From Cinclus cinclus (lineage: Eukaryota > Chordata > Aves > Passeriformes > Cinclidae), in contig NC_085072.1 in NCBI RefSeq assembly GCF_963662255.1, forward strand, positions 7,403,001 to 7,467,000: a DNA stretch of 64,000 nucleotides. The letters are read 5' to 3'. The notes below the pieces were generated by a model. It was not told where the DNA came from, searched no databases, and saw only the letters and a list, made by a program, of their open reading frames with translations. The position numbers and the translations under genes are program-made. Shown piece after piece: positions 33,901-50,839 of this stretch (positions are counted from its first letter, which is position 1; each line of letters begins with the position of its first letter).

Positions 33901-36900
33901 TCCACGAGGCTGAGGAGGGGGCGGTGGGTGGTGACAGACGGAGGTGCCACACACTGGTGCCAGCCCCCTCCTCTGCTGCGGGATCTCCCACCCATAGAGC
34001 CAAACCCATCCCTGGCACTGGGATTACCCAATCCCATGGATCCTTCTCCCAGGTGGAGCTGAGCCGCGGGAACAACGTGCTGTACTGGCGGACCACCGCC
34101 TTCTCCGTCTGGTCCAAGGTGCCTAAACCGGTGCTGGTGAGGAACATCGGCATTACAGGTGGGTGGGGGCAGGAGGGCGGGGCTCGGGGGTCGCGCACTC
34201 CCCTCTCCGCTGCCTGAGTCTCCTCCCGCTTCCAGGGGTGGCCTTCACGTCCGAGTGCTTCCCCTGCAAGCCCGGCACCTTCGCCCCCGCCGCCGGCTCA
34301 ACCGCCTGCCAGCCCTGTCCCGCCGACACCTTCTCCGGCAAAGGGGCCACCGCCTGCCAGCCCTGCGATCCCGACACCTACGCCGGTGAGAGGGGACACT
34401 CGGGGCTCCCCCTCTCCCAGAGCTGTCCCTCTAGTATGTGACCCTGGGAAAGGGAGGGATGATGTGGGAAGCAGGGGTGACCTGACATCCCCTGGTGAAG
34501 AGAGTGTTGGGGCCCCTCACAAGCCTGGCACAATGCTAGTGACGGGGCCACCCTTAGGGGTCCCTTCGTCCCCCCATTCTGCGCTTCAGGAGTGGCCCTG
34601 GGGGAGGGAGAGATGGTGTGGGGAGTAGGGAGCACTCACTACCCCTTGACTGGGAGGGAAGACAAGTACTCGTCGCATGGTGGGAACAGCGCTGGGGTCC
34701 CCTGGCTGTGCTGGCTCACCCGCCGTGTCCCCGTTGGCAGAGCCTGGCTCGGGGTCCTGCAAGCCACGGCCCCCCTGCACGGACAAGGATTTCTTCTATA
34801 CCCACACGGCCTGCGACGCCGACGGGGAGGTAATGCGGGGACACCCCGGGGTGGTCCCCCGGTCCCTCGGTGTCCCCACCGGCTCACCCACTCCCCCTGG
34901 GCAGACCCAGCTGATGTACAAGTGGGCAGAGCCCAAGATCTGCAGCGAGGAGCTGCCGCAGGCGGCCCGGCTGCCACCCTCGGGGGTGAAGACCCGGTGC
35001 CCCCCCTGCAACCCTGGCTTTGCCAAAGGCAACGGCAGCACCTGCCAGCCCTGTCCCTACGGCTCCTATTCCAATGGTTCTGGTAAGGCAGCCCCGTCAC
35101 TGTCCCCAGAGTGTGACTGGGGCAGCCCGAGCTGTCAGGGGGAAGGTGGGTGCTACTCCAATGCAGGGTTGTCCCCTCCTGTCCCTATGGATCTAATGAC
35201 ACCCTCATCACTGTCCCCAGGGAGTAAATGGGGTCTCTGGGGCTGCCAGGGGTAGGTGAGTGCCACCTTAGTGCAGGGTTGTCCTATCCTGTCCCTATCA
35301 TTGTTCCTAAGTGGTGACCATGTGGTGGCACCCCAAACTGACAGAGAGAAAGGTGGTACCACCCTGCAGGGCTGTCCCTTTGTATCCAGTAAGAACATCC
35401 CAATTATTGTCCCCAAGAAGTAACTGGGATCCCTTGAGCTGCCAAGGGAAGGTGAGTGCCACCTCAGTACAGAGCTCTCCTCTTCTGTCTTTGTCATTGT
35501 CCCCAAGAGGTGGTTACCAGGGCATCCCATGCTGCAGGGAGGGGAATGTGATACCACTCTAGTGCGGGGCTGTCCCCTCTTGTCCCTATCAACTGGCTTC
35601 AAGGGGTAAGCAGGGCACCCCAAGCTGACAGAGGGGGAGGTGAGTGCCACCCCTGTGCAGGCCTTTTGCCTCCTGTCCCCAGCCTGCCTCAGTTGCCCAG
35701 AGGGCACTGAGCCAGTGCTGGGCTTGGAGTACAAGTGGTGGAACGTGCTGCCCCCCAACATGGAGACCACTGTGCTCAGCGGCATCAACTTCGAGTACAA
35801 GGGCATTGCAGGTAGTGGCAGAGGGCTGTCCCTTCCCTCTCCCCTGCCGGGGAACTGCCAGGGACCCCTCTGAGTGTCACTGCATCCCTGCAGGCTGGGA
35901 GGTAGCCGGGGACTACATTTACACGGCGGCTGGAGCCTCTGATAGTGATTTCATGATCCTCACGCTGGTGGTCTCTGGCTTCAGGTAAGGTGGGGACCAC
36001 CACAAGGGTATCCCCAGGGAGTAGGGGGGACACATCCATGCGCCAGGGCTAGCAGTGTCCCCATGCTGTCCCCAGCCCTTCAAGCCCAATGCTGGAGGAC
36101 ACAGAGAGCAGAGAGGTGGCCAGGATCACCTTTGTTTTCGAGACGCTGTGCAGTGTTGGCTGTGAGCTCTACTTTATGGTGGTGAGTGGGGAGACACAGC
36201 AGTTTGGGGGGAACACAGTGAATTGGGGTTGTGCCACCATCCCCCTGTCCACACAGGGTGTCAACTCACGCACCAACACTCCAGTGGAGACGTGGACAGG
36301 CTCCACAGGGAAACAATCTTATACCTACGTGGTGGAGAAAAACGCGACCATGAGCTTCACCTGGGCCTTCCAGCGCACCCCCTACCATGAGGCGGTGAGG
36401 GACTGCTTTGGGAGGGCTGGAGGGCCCCTACTTTTGGGGTTCCAGTGGGGGGCGGGGGGCAGATGGTGATGGTGCTCTTGGTGCCAGGGCCGGCAGTTCA
36501 CCAGTGATGTGGCCAAGCTGTACAGCATCAACGTCACCAACGTGCAGGGGGGGGTGGCCTCCTTCTGCCGCCGCTGTGCCCCCCAGCCCACTGGGTCCTG
36601 TGCCCCGTGTTCCCCTGGCAGTGCTGTGGACCCCAGCTCGGGCACCTGCCAGCCCTGCCCACCTGGCACCTACCTGCAGGGTCACCCCTCCGATGGGACA
36701 CCCACCTGCCACCCCTGTGGCCCTGGCACATGCAGCAACCAGGTAACTGGGGGTGGCAGGGGGTTCAAGTGTCCCTAAGTGTCCCCATGGGTGATGCCAA
36801 GGGCCCCAGAGGAGTGACATCAGCCTCCCTCCACACCTAGGGTGTCCCAGATAGTGGCAGTGGCCAGCACCAGGAGGGTGACACCATCATGGGTGGGTGA

Positions 36901-39900
36901 CACCATCATGGGTGGGTGACACCATCATGGGTGGGTGCTATCAGCTCCCCCAGTCATGCTGGATGCATGACTCTGTGTCCCCACAGAGGTGACACCAGCC
37001 ACTTACAGCCATTTTGAGTGGGTGACAGGATGGGTGGCAGTGTGGGTGACAGTGTCTGACCCTGGGTGGGTGATGCCTGCCCTCCTTGGCCATTTTCAGG
37101 GAGGTGACACCAGCCCTGTGGTTGTCCTGGGTGGGTGACAAGGTGGGCGACAGTGTCTAATCCTGGGTGGGTAATGCCAGTCCCCCAGTGAGATGACACC
37201 ATCCCCTCCCAGTCAGCCACCTCAGATGAATGACAGTATCTGACTCTGGTGCATAGCAGTGGGTGACCCTGGTGGGTGCCACCATGGGCCCTGCTGTCTT
37301 TGAGGGGTTGTGCCAGCTCTCCACAGTCCCCACAGGGGTGTCCCCAGTGGGTGGCATGGCCATCCCTTAGCTCCTTGTCCCTGTTGCCAGCTGCGATCAC
37401 TATGCTACAACAACTGCAGCCTGGCATTGGCACTGCCAGGCCGGATGCTGCGCTTTGAGTTCCCGTCACTGGGCATGGGTGCCGGGGTGGGCACCGGACC
37501 CAGCTTCACCCCCAAGGGGCTGCCCTACAGCCACCACTTCCGCCTTAGCCTCTGTGGGCACCAGGTGAGACCTGTGTGGGCAAACACATGTGAACACATG
37601 GGAACACACTCAGGGGGTGGGCACAGACACAGAAGTGCAAACACAGGCACGTGGGTGGGCACTCAGGAGCGTGGGCACATGTGAGCAGAAGACCATGGAA
37701 ACATGCATGCAGACATGGGAACACACCTGGGAAGGCACACAAGGGCACACACAAGAGGGCACAGGAACATGCATGTGTGTATGGGAACACACCTGGGCTC
37801 ATGGGTGAGTGGTCAAGGGTACATAAATGCAAACATGAGCATACATGGGGGTGTGTGTCCACTCACAAGCACGTGAGTACAAACATGGGCACACACCTGA
37901 GCATGTGGATGGCACATAGGCATGCAGGCGGGCAGACATGGACACACATGTGCATATGTGCTCATAGTCATGCAGAAACAAGGACATGCATGCAAACACA
38001 CATTCACACACACAGGTGTACAGGTTTGCAAATACAGGTGTACATGCAGTCACACCTGCACACAGGCACGCACGCACTTGTGCAGTCACGTGCACAGTCA
38101 CGCACACATCTGCACAGTTGTGCAGACACGTGAACACTCATGCAGACACATGTGGACACTTGTGCAGCCACACCTGCACACCTACAGACCTTCACACCTA
38201 CAGCCCTGCACACACAAATGCCAGTCACTTGTACACACATTCCCGCCCCACACACATATGCCATGTGTGTCCCTGCAGGGCAGGAAGATGGCCTCATGTG
38301 CTGACAATGTGACAGCAGGTCGGGGGGGCCCTGCCCGCGTGGTCACCTCTTATGTGTGCCAGGCCATTCTGGTGCCCCCTGACGTCACTGGTGCCCGCGC
38401 AGCTGTGTCTTCTCAGCCCATCAGCCTGGGTGACCACCTGCTGGGTGAGTGGGGGATCACCCTGGGGCACTGGGACACCCCGGGGTCACTGAGACACATG
38501 GGCAAGAGACACTGGAACACCTTGGTGGCATGGGCACACCAACACTGGGACACCCCAGTGGGACTGAGACACATGCATGGGACAGGGACTGGGGCACCCT
38601 TGTGGCACTGAGAATGGGACACCTTGTTGAGACTGGGATGCCCTCGCAGGACAGGGACCAGGACATCCCAGTGGCACTGGAACACATGGGTGGAACAGAG
38701 AGTTACATACTCCAGTGGCTCTCAGTTTGTCCACACTCTCCAGGCCTATTCTGGGAGTCGGACACCCTGGTGGGACTGGGACACCCCAGTGGCACTGGGA
38801 GTGGGATACCCTGGTGGGATTGGGACACTGGCACTCTGACACTATGTTATTTCAGCAGCACTGGGATACCTTGGTGGCACAGGGACATCCCAGTGGGACT
38901 GAAATACACCCTGGTGGGACTGGAATGCTACAGGGACACCATGTTTTGGATTGGGATGTTGTCACTGGTATACCTCGGTGGGATTGGGATACACTGCAGA
39001 CAGTCACATTGGTGGAACCGGGACACCCCAGTGGGACTGGGACACTATGGTGTGACTTGAGACGCCCTGGTGGGACTGGGACACTGACACTGGGACACCC
39101 TGATGGGATTGGGATATCTTGGAGGCACTGGGACGCTAGAAATGGGACACTCTGGTGGCACGAGGACACTGGGATGGGAACACACCCTGCTGGGACTGGA
39201 GACACCCCTCTCTCCCTGTAGGTGTCACCACCAGCTCTGTTCTGGACAGCATCGTCTCTCCCCCAGAGCTCTTCCCCCCTGGCCATCCTGACCTGCCTGA
39301 CATCATCTTCTTCTTCAGGTGCGGGCAGGTGACAGGGGGGTGACACCCACACAGTGCCCCCCACTGTCCTCCTGACTCCTCATGTCCCGTGGCAGGTCCA
39401 ACGACATGACGCAGCCCTGTAGTGGTGGCCGGGCCACCACCATTCGCCTGCGCTGTGACCCCCTGCACCTTGGCACCAGCACTTTGGCTGTCCCCAGGTG
39501 AGGAGGGGACACTGGGGACCCCGAGGGGGTTTTGCATGACCCGAGCATCTCCTGCTGTCAGGGTTGGGCACATTCCTGGGGTGCTTCGCTTTGGAGACAC
39601 CACTGTCACAGTGTCAGTGTCCCTCACTCTGAGATGTCACCCTGGCTGTTCCCAGGTGGGTGGGATGGAACACTGGGGACACCGAGAGGGGCTTAGGGGA
39701 CTGTCAAAGTTATCCAAACATCTCCTGCTGTCATGGGTGGGCATGTCCCTGAGGTGCTTTGCTTTGTGGATGACATTGACATGATGTGTGTCCCTTACCT
39801 GAGGTGTCATCCTGGCTGTGTCACTGGCGCCCTGTGTACTCAGGTAGGCAGTGAAACAAAGGAGACCCCGTGGGAGGATTGGGGAGCCCCAAGGTCTCCT

Positions 39901-40908
39901 GCTGTCACGGGTAGATAGTTCTTTGGGATACTTCACTTTGGGAATACTGCTGTCATGGTGTCCCGACCCTGGGGTGTCACCTTGGCTGTACTCTCCACTT
40001 TGGAGTGTCACCACCACGTGAGCCCCCTATTTTTGCCCCTCCCCAGCAAATGCCCCGAGGGCACCTGCGACGGCTGCACCTTCCATTTCCTGTGGGTGAC
40101 GGCCGAGGGATGTCCCCGCTGCTCCAGTTCCCACCACCGCCCCATCGTCGGCGCCTGTATCGGCGGCGTTCAGGTACCGCCCCGTGCCCCGGGCTGGGCT
40201 GCGGCTCCTGCAGCCCCTGAGCCCCCTTTCCTCCCCACCAGAAAACCACCTACGTGTGGCGGGAGCCCCGACTGTGCCACGGCGGGGATGCCCTGCCACC
40301 GCAAGTGATCCAGGCGTGCCGCAGCATGGATTTTTGGCTAAAAGTGGGAATTTCCACTGGGACGTGTGTGGCTGTCTTGCTGGCCGCACTCGCCGCTTAT
40401 TTCTGGAAAAAGACCCAAAAGTGAGCAATTGGCGGCGGGATTTGGGGACACGGGGGGCTAGCTAGCACTGTCACGGTGTGGAGAGTGATGGCACCGCCTG
40501 CATTCCAGGTTGGAATACAAATATTCCAAGCTGGTGATGGACGCGGCGGCCCGGGAGAGCGACGTGACATCGCCCGACACCTGCGCCATCATGGAGGGGG
40601 ACGACGCGGAGGACGAGCTGATCTTCGCCACCGAAATGTCACTTTTTGGAAAACTTAAAGCCCTGACGGCCAAGGTGAGGGATGGGGTAGGGGGATGGAA
40701 ATAACCCTGGAGTAGCCACCGGACAAGCCATGGTGGGGGTGGGATTTGAGGATGGTCCGCCTCAATTCTCCACCTTGAGGGGCTCCGTGCCTGTTTCCCC
40801 AACCTGGAGACTCCGGGCCTCAATTTCCCCACCCCACAGCGGATGCCGGATGGATTCGACTCGGTCCCGCTCAAGACCTCATCCAGCAGCACCAATCAGG
40901 AGCTGTAA
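27989..40908 (+). CDS. ELAPOR1: Endosome-lysosome associated apoptosis and autophagy regulator 1
   Basis: Twenty-two exons: 27989-28087, 30127-30247, 32047-32239, 33169-33316, 33735-33815, 34053-34158, 34236-34385, 34741-34829, 34905-35082, 35683-35811, 35894-35984, 36076-36181, 36257-36394, 36488-36742, 37391-37564, 38279-38444, 39222-39318, 39396-39497, 40047-40173, 40242-40420, 40509-40674, 40840-40908. They total 2964 nt and encode 987 aa (human 1013). A signal peptide (to about residue 24) precedes [20 protein letters not shown], cysteine-rich TNFR-like repeats ([23 protein letters not shown]) and a mannose-6-phosphate-receptor-like domain. One membrane segment lies at about residues 882-906 ([20 protein letters not shown]). 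The 80-residue tail has a YSKL sorting motif and ends [17 protein letters not shown]. Known role: a late endosome/lysosome and trans-Golgi protein affecting autophagy and secretory-cell granules. Several introns are tandem arrays, two of them duplicating exon edges. Confidence 0.97.
29760..29995. repeat. Short C-rich tandem repeat in ELAPOR1 intron 1
   Basis: Phrases like catcctcccatactggcctc and cccatcctgagcatcc recur about four times at 50-60 bp. Confidence 0.55.
30415..31050. repeat. Complex GATGGG/CACACA repeat in ELAPOR1 intron 2
   Basis: Units of about 45-60 bp combine gggatgagaaggatgggaat with (CA)n stretches. The array flanks and probably gave rise to the perfect pentanucleotide block within it. 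Confidence 0.8.
30569..30670. repeat. (GGGAT)n pentanucleotide array
   Basis: About 20 perfect copies of GGGAT in ELAPOR1 intron 2. It has the same pentamer and plus-strand orientation as the array at 17338-17444, but here the host gene's transcript carries the G-rich strand. Confidence 0.97.
31322..32028 (-). mobile_element. Solo LTR of an endogenous retrovirus (ERVL-like)
   Basis: The 707-bp block starts TGTTTTGGTTTG and ends CCCCAACA, and is flanked on both sides by the 5-bp direct repeat CCCTG (31317-31321 and 32029-32033), the signature of integrase-mediated insertion. No gag, pol or env coding sequence is present, so it is a solo LTR left after recombination. Read on the minus strand it runs TGTTGGGGATTGG to AAACCAAAACA, with a GC-rich central part and an AGTAAAGAACTG polyadenylation-like motif, which is why I assign the minus strand. 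I recall this end sequence from songbird ERVL-like LTRs. It lies in ELAPOR1 intron 2 and ends only 18 nt before exon 3. Confidence 0.88.
32487..32502. repeat. Poly(C) run in ELAPOR1 intron 3
   Basis: An uninterrupted C tract of about 15 nt, with the surrounding sequence otherwise ordinary intron. Confidence 0.85.
33330..33720. repeat. Minisatellite in ELAPOR1 intron 4
   Basis: Units such as gggtccctggggacatggga recur every 25-40 bp through the intron and stop just before the acceptor of the exon at 33735. Confidence 0.85.
35083..35682. repeat. Tandem array of exon-edge units in ELAPOR1 intron 9
   Basis: The whole 600-bp intron is about six copies of a 93-110-bp unit, with starts near 35166, 35275, 35369, 35472 and 35567 after a first copy overlapping the end of exon 9. 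Units contain a cctgtccctat phrase resembling the last codons of exon 9, a ctgtccccag acceptor-like element and aggtgagtgccac donor-like elements (near 35255, 35450 and 35640). Confidence 0.8.
36840..37275. repeat. Minisatellite in ELAPOR1 intron 14
   Basis: Starts with three perfect copies of gtgacaccatcatgggtgg and continues as diverged ggtgacagtgtctgaccctg units. Confidence 0.85.
37580..38270. repeat. ACACATG-rich repeat in ELAPOR1 intron 15
   Basis: Alternating purine-pyrimidine phrases such as gggaacacacctgggcac, acacatgtgcatatgtg and gcacacacgcactt recur every 10-25 bp for about 700 bp. Confidence 0.85.
38446..39205. repeat. GGGACAC-core minisatellite in ELAPOR1 intron 16
   Basis: Units such as ggtgggactgggacacccca and cactgggacacc recur at 20-35 bp across the intron; it shares the ACTGGG core with two other arrays in the window. 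Confidence 0.85.
39480..40030. repeat. Three-copy tandem duplication of the exon 18 donor region, ELAPOR1 intron 18
   Basis: Exon 18 ends ttggctgtccccag and the intron starts gtgaggaggggacactgggg. The same junction recurs as ctggctgttcccag/gtgggtggg at 39655/39656 and as a more diverged cag/gtaggc at 39843/39844, with internal matches (catctcctgctgtca, gcttcgctttgg) between copies. Copy lengths are about 158, 188 and 174 bp. Confidence 0.8.
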
Positions 40909-41165
40909 TAGGACGGGGGTCACCTTCACATCCCCCAGCCCTCCCGGGAGTTGTGAGAGGGCAGAGGGGCATCCACGGACACCCTGTCCCCAGGCAGCTG
41001 TGAAGGGGGGATACCCACGGCCCACCCCCTGCCTCTCCCAGCGTGGCCTTAGGGACCTGCTTCGGACCAGAGCTTCATTATGGCTTCTGTATGTGTTGCC
41101 GTCCCCCCCCACCCATATCCTCCATCCCGAGCACCCAAAAATACCAAATACAGAAGTGGGGTTTC

Positions 41166-41171
41166 TATAAA
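41166..41171 (+). promoter_or_regulatory. Possible variant polyadenylation signal (TATAAA) of ELAPOR1
   Basis: No AATAAA follows the ELAPOR1 stop nearby. TATAAA, a known weak variant, lies 258 nt downstream and is followed by a GT-rich stretch (ggttccgtgtgtggggg). Confidence 0.4.
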
Positions 41172-41197
41172 GGTTCCGTGTGTGGGGGCAAACTGGA

Positions 41198-41220
41198 GGG
41201 GGGGGGGGGGGGGGGGGGGG
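41198..41220. repeat. Poly(G) tract of 23 nt
   Basis: An uninterrupted G run directly downstream of the likely ELAPOR1 cleavage site. Length in the assembly may be uncertain because such runs are hard to sequence. Confidence 0.9.
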
Positions 41221-41224
41221 AACG

Positions 41225-41840
41225 ACACGCATAAGGGGTGCATGGAGCTGTGCACGGGCACCCAAAATGGGTGAGGGGAGGGTGTGGGGGTGTGCACAGA
41301 GTGTCACACGTGTGGGAGTGGGTGCATAGGGGTGGGGTAGGGGTGCACACGTGGAGGAGCAGTGGAACTTTGACCTCCATCTGCACACTTCCTACTGAGG
41401 GAAGGGTTATTGGGTCCCCCACACGGGTGGAGGCATCAAGACCGCACCGGGGCCCCCAAGGAGGGGACAGTGGAGTGACATAGGGTGACATGTGGTATCG
41501 TGGACAGCCACAATCGTGCCACGTGGTGCTGTAGAGGGGCAGCCCTTGGAACCCCGTGAAAAACTGGGGTGCAAGGCGTCCTCGGGTAGGAGATCCCCAG
41601 AGCCCACCCGAGTATCCCACTGTCTCTGGAATGTGACTGAGGAACCCAGGGATGCTCGGACTGCTCGGGCCCCTCCAGACCCCCCCCATATCCTCCCCAA
41701 ACCCTCTCATACCTTCCCGATACCCCAGTCCTCCCGCCCTGCATGGGCCTCCAGACCCGCTGGAACCCCCCTTGGTGGGGGTCAGGGATGCTCGGGCCCC
41801 CCCAGACCCTCCATATCACTGCCACATTTCCATTTCCCCT
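41225..41840. other. ELAPOR1-SARS1 intergenic DNA
   Basis: Short spacer between tandem plus-strand genes. Only GTGTGG-rich and diverged C-rich phrases were seen, with no exon signals. Confidence 0.5.
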
Positions 41841-41844
41841 CCAT

Positions 41845-42008
41845 ACCCAGTCCTCCCGTCCCGCTGCGCCACCTCCAACCACCAAGGGGCGTTGCTGCGC
41901 CCCCACCCGCATCACCGCGGCCACGCCTCTTCCCGCGCATGCTCAGAGCTGCTGTCCCCGGCTCTGTCCCCGCTGCTGTTCCGGGCGCTGTTGCAGCCAT
42001 CACCGATC
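41845..42008 (+). promoter_or_regulatory. CpG-rich promoter and 5' UTR of SARS1
   Basis: CpG-containing DNA including gcgccacctcc and ccgcgcatgctcag precedes the initiator (gatcATGG). It is TATA-less as far as I can see, typical of housekeeping synthetase genes. Confidence 0.5.
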
Positions 42009-49267
<7,259 letters not shown>

Positions 49268-49510
49268 GGGTGTCCCCCCGCACCCCAAGGACTTTGGAGG
49301 CCTCCTGAGTCATCTCATCATCATCTTTGCCTTGGAGGCGAGTCACCATCTGTCCCTCCCGTGCTACAAAGACCTGTCAGGGCACTGCCCCTCTCCCTGT
49401 GTGTCCCCCCTACCCTGCAGAGTGGGGCCAGGATCCCCCTATGTGTCCCTCTCATGCTGAGTGGTGCTGGGGACCACCGTGCCCACCTAACATGTCCCTC
49501 CTCCATCCAA

Positions 49511-49516
49511 AATAAA
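49511..49516 (+). promoter_or_regulatory. Polyadenylation signal of SARS1
   Basis: AATAAA lies 244 nt after the stop codon and is followed by a GT-rich element (gctgagctgtgtgttcttgg). Confidence 0.85.
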
Positions 49517-49539
49517 GCCAGGAGTTGCTGAGCTGTGTG

Positions 49540-50375
49540 TTCTTGGGGGAGTTCCGGGGAGGGAAGGGGAGGATCCAGCCCGGGGAGGTGTCTCCGTGAC
49601 ACACCACTCTTCTTCCCCGCACCCCTCCCCCCCCTCCCCGCACCCGCCTCCCCCCTTCACTCTTCCTCCTGCCATCCCCACACAAAGCCACGGACAAAGC
49701 CTCTTTGTGATGCAAAGTGGGGCCGTGGGCCCCCAGCTTCAGCCCCAGCTGCTGCCCAGCCCCTCTTCCAGGGTGGGGTGACAGACGGAAGGGTTGCTCC
49801 CTTCCATCCCCAGGTGAGGCCTGGCTGTCCCCCCGTGCGTGTGCGTGGGAAACCCCCGGCTGGGCCATCGTTGTTGGGTGGAAGCGGCGGGGAGCTGCCC
49901 AGTGAGTCACCGGAGCCCCCGGCGGAGGCGGGGGGGGTTCCGGCGCTCCAAGCACCGCCCCGGCACTGGGGGGCCCCTCCTCGGTACCTGTCGGACCCGT
50001 TCCGCCGTGGGGAGGAATCCGACTCCACGCCGCCTGCCTGCACCCACGCCCCGGGACCGACGCCGGCTTGGGGGGGTGGGAGGGGCAGCAGCCACGGACC
50101 GGGGGAATCCGCCCCCATCTGGATTTTCCAGTCCCTCCCAGTCTGTCCCAGCACCCCGCAGCATCCCCTGTCCCTCCCAGGTTGCTCCAGTGCCCCCCAG
50201 CGTCTTCAGTCACTGTCAGCCTGGTCCAGTTGTTCCCAGTCTGTTCTATTGCCCCCGGTTCTGGTGCGGTGAGACGAGCCCGGGGATCGGGTGGGGGGGT
50301 GCCACGGAGTGAGAGGACACGAACTCCCGTGTGTGGAGTCACGGCCGGCGGTAAGGATACAGGGAGCTTGGGCGG
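49540..50375. other. SARS1-CELSR2 intergenic DNA
   Basis: C-rich stretches (49620-49660) and GC-rich unique DNA without splice-supported coding exons. The 296-codon minus-strand frame here lacks any motif and reflects base composition. Confidence 0.5.
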
Positions 50376-50377
50376 CG

Positions 50378-50600
50378 TATGTCACACGTGCTGTATGTGC
50401 CGCACATGTGCTGTGTCACACACGTGCTCTAGTCTCACGGGTGTGCTCCGTGTGTGTTTCACATGTGCTCTGTGTGTCACATACGTGGTTCCCATGTCAC
50501 ATGTGCTCGCTAGTGCCTGTGTGCCCTGCGTGTGCGGCGTGCGCGTTCCCTGCGCGTACAACGGGCGTGCCTGCAATGCAGAGGTGCGTGCAAGGCCCTT
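50378..50600. repeat. CACGTG/CACATGTG-rich tandem phrases upstream of CELSR2
   Basis: The phrases tcacacgtgct, cacatgtgctctgtg and tgtgtttcacatgtgctc recur about every 25-35 bp. They contain at least two CACGTG and three CACATGTG hexamer/octamer cores, so the array is also a cluster of potential E-boxes. Confidence 0.6.
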
Positions 50601-50839
50601 CACAGGTGTGCACCTCACACGATTGTGCGAAGCCTGCGCGCGGTGCGCGCTCGCTGCCCCCGCGCTGCCCTTGTCCCTGCGGTTGCGGATGCTTTAAGCG
50701 GCTCCTTTAAGCGCGGCCGGACCGGTGTATTGGCGGCTCCGCCCCGGCGGGCGCGCGCGGGCGAGGGCGGGGCGCAGGCTGCGGCGCGAGTCGCTGCGGG
50801 CACCAGCACCTGCACCGGGGGCATCGGGGGGCTGCGGCC
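50600..50839 (+). promoter_or_regulatory. CpG-rich promoter and 5' UTR of CELSR2
   Basis: A dense CpG block (gcggccggaccgg, cgggcgcgcgcggg) leads to the initiator ggccATGG at 50840. Two direct copies of ctttaagcg lie at about 50691 and 50706. Confidence 0.6.

Noticed and set aside
49452..50342. 296-codon minus-strand frame between SARS1 and CELSR2
   Set aside because: It overlaps the SARS1 3' UTR and polyadenylation signal in antisense, is P/G/R-rich and shows no domain.
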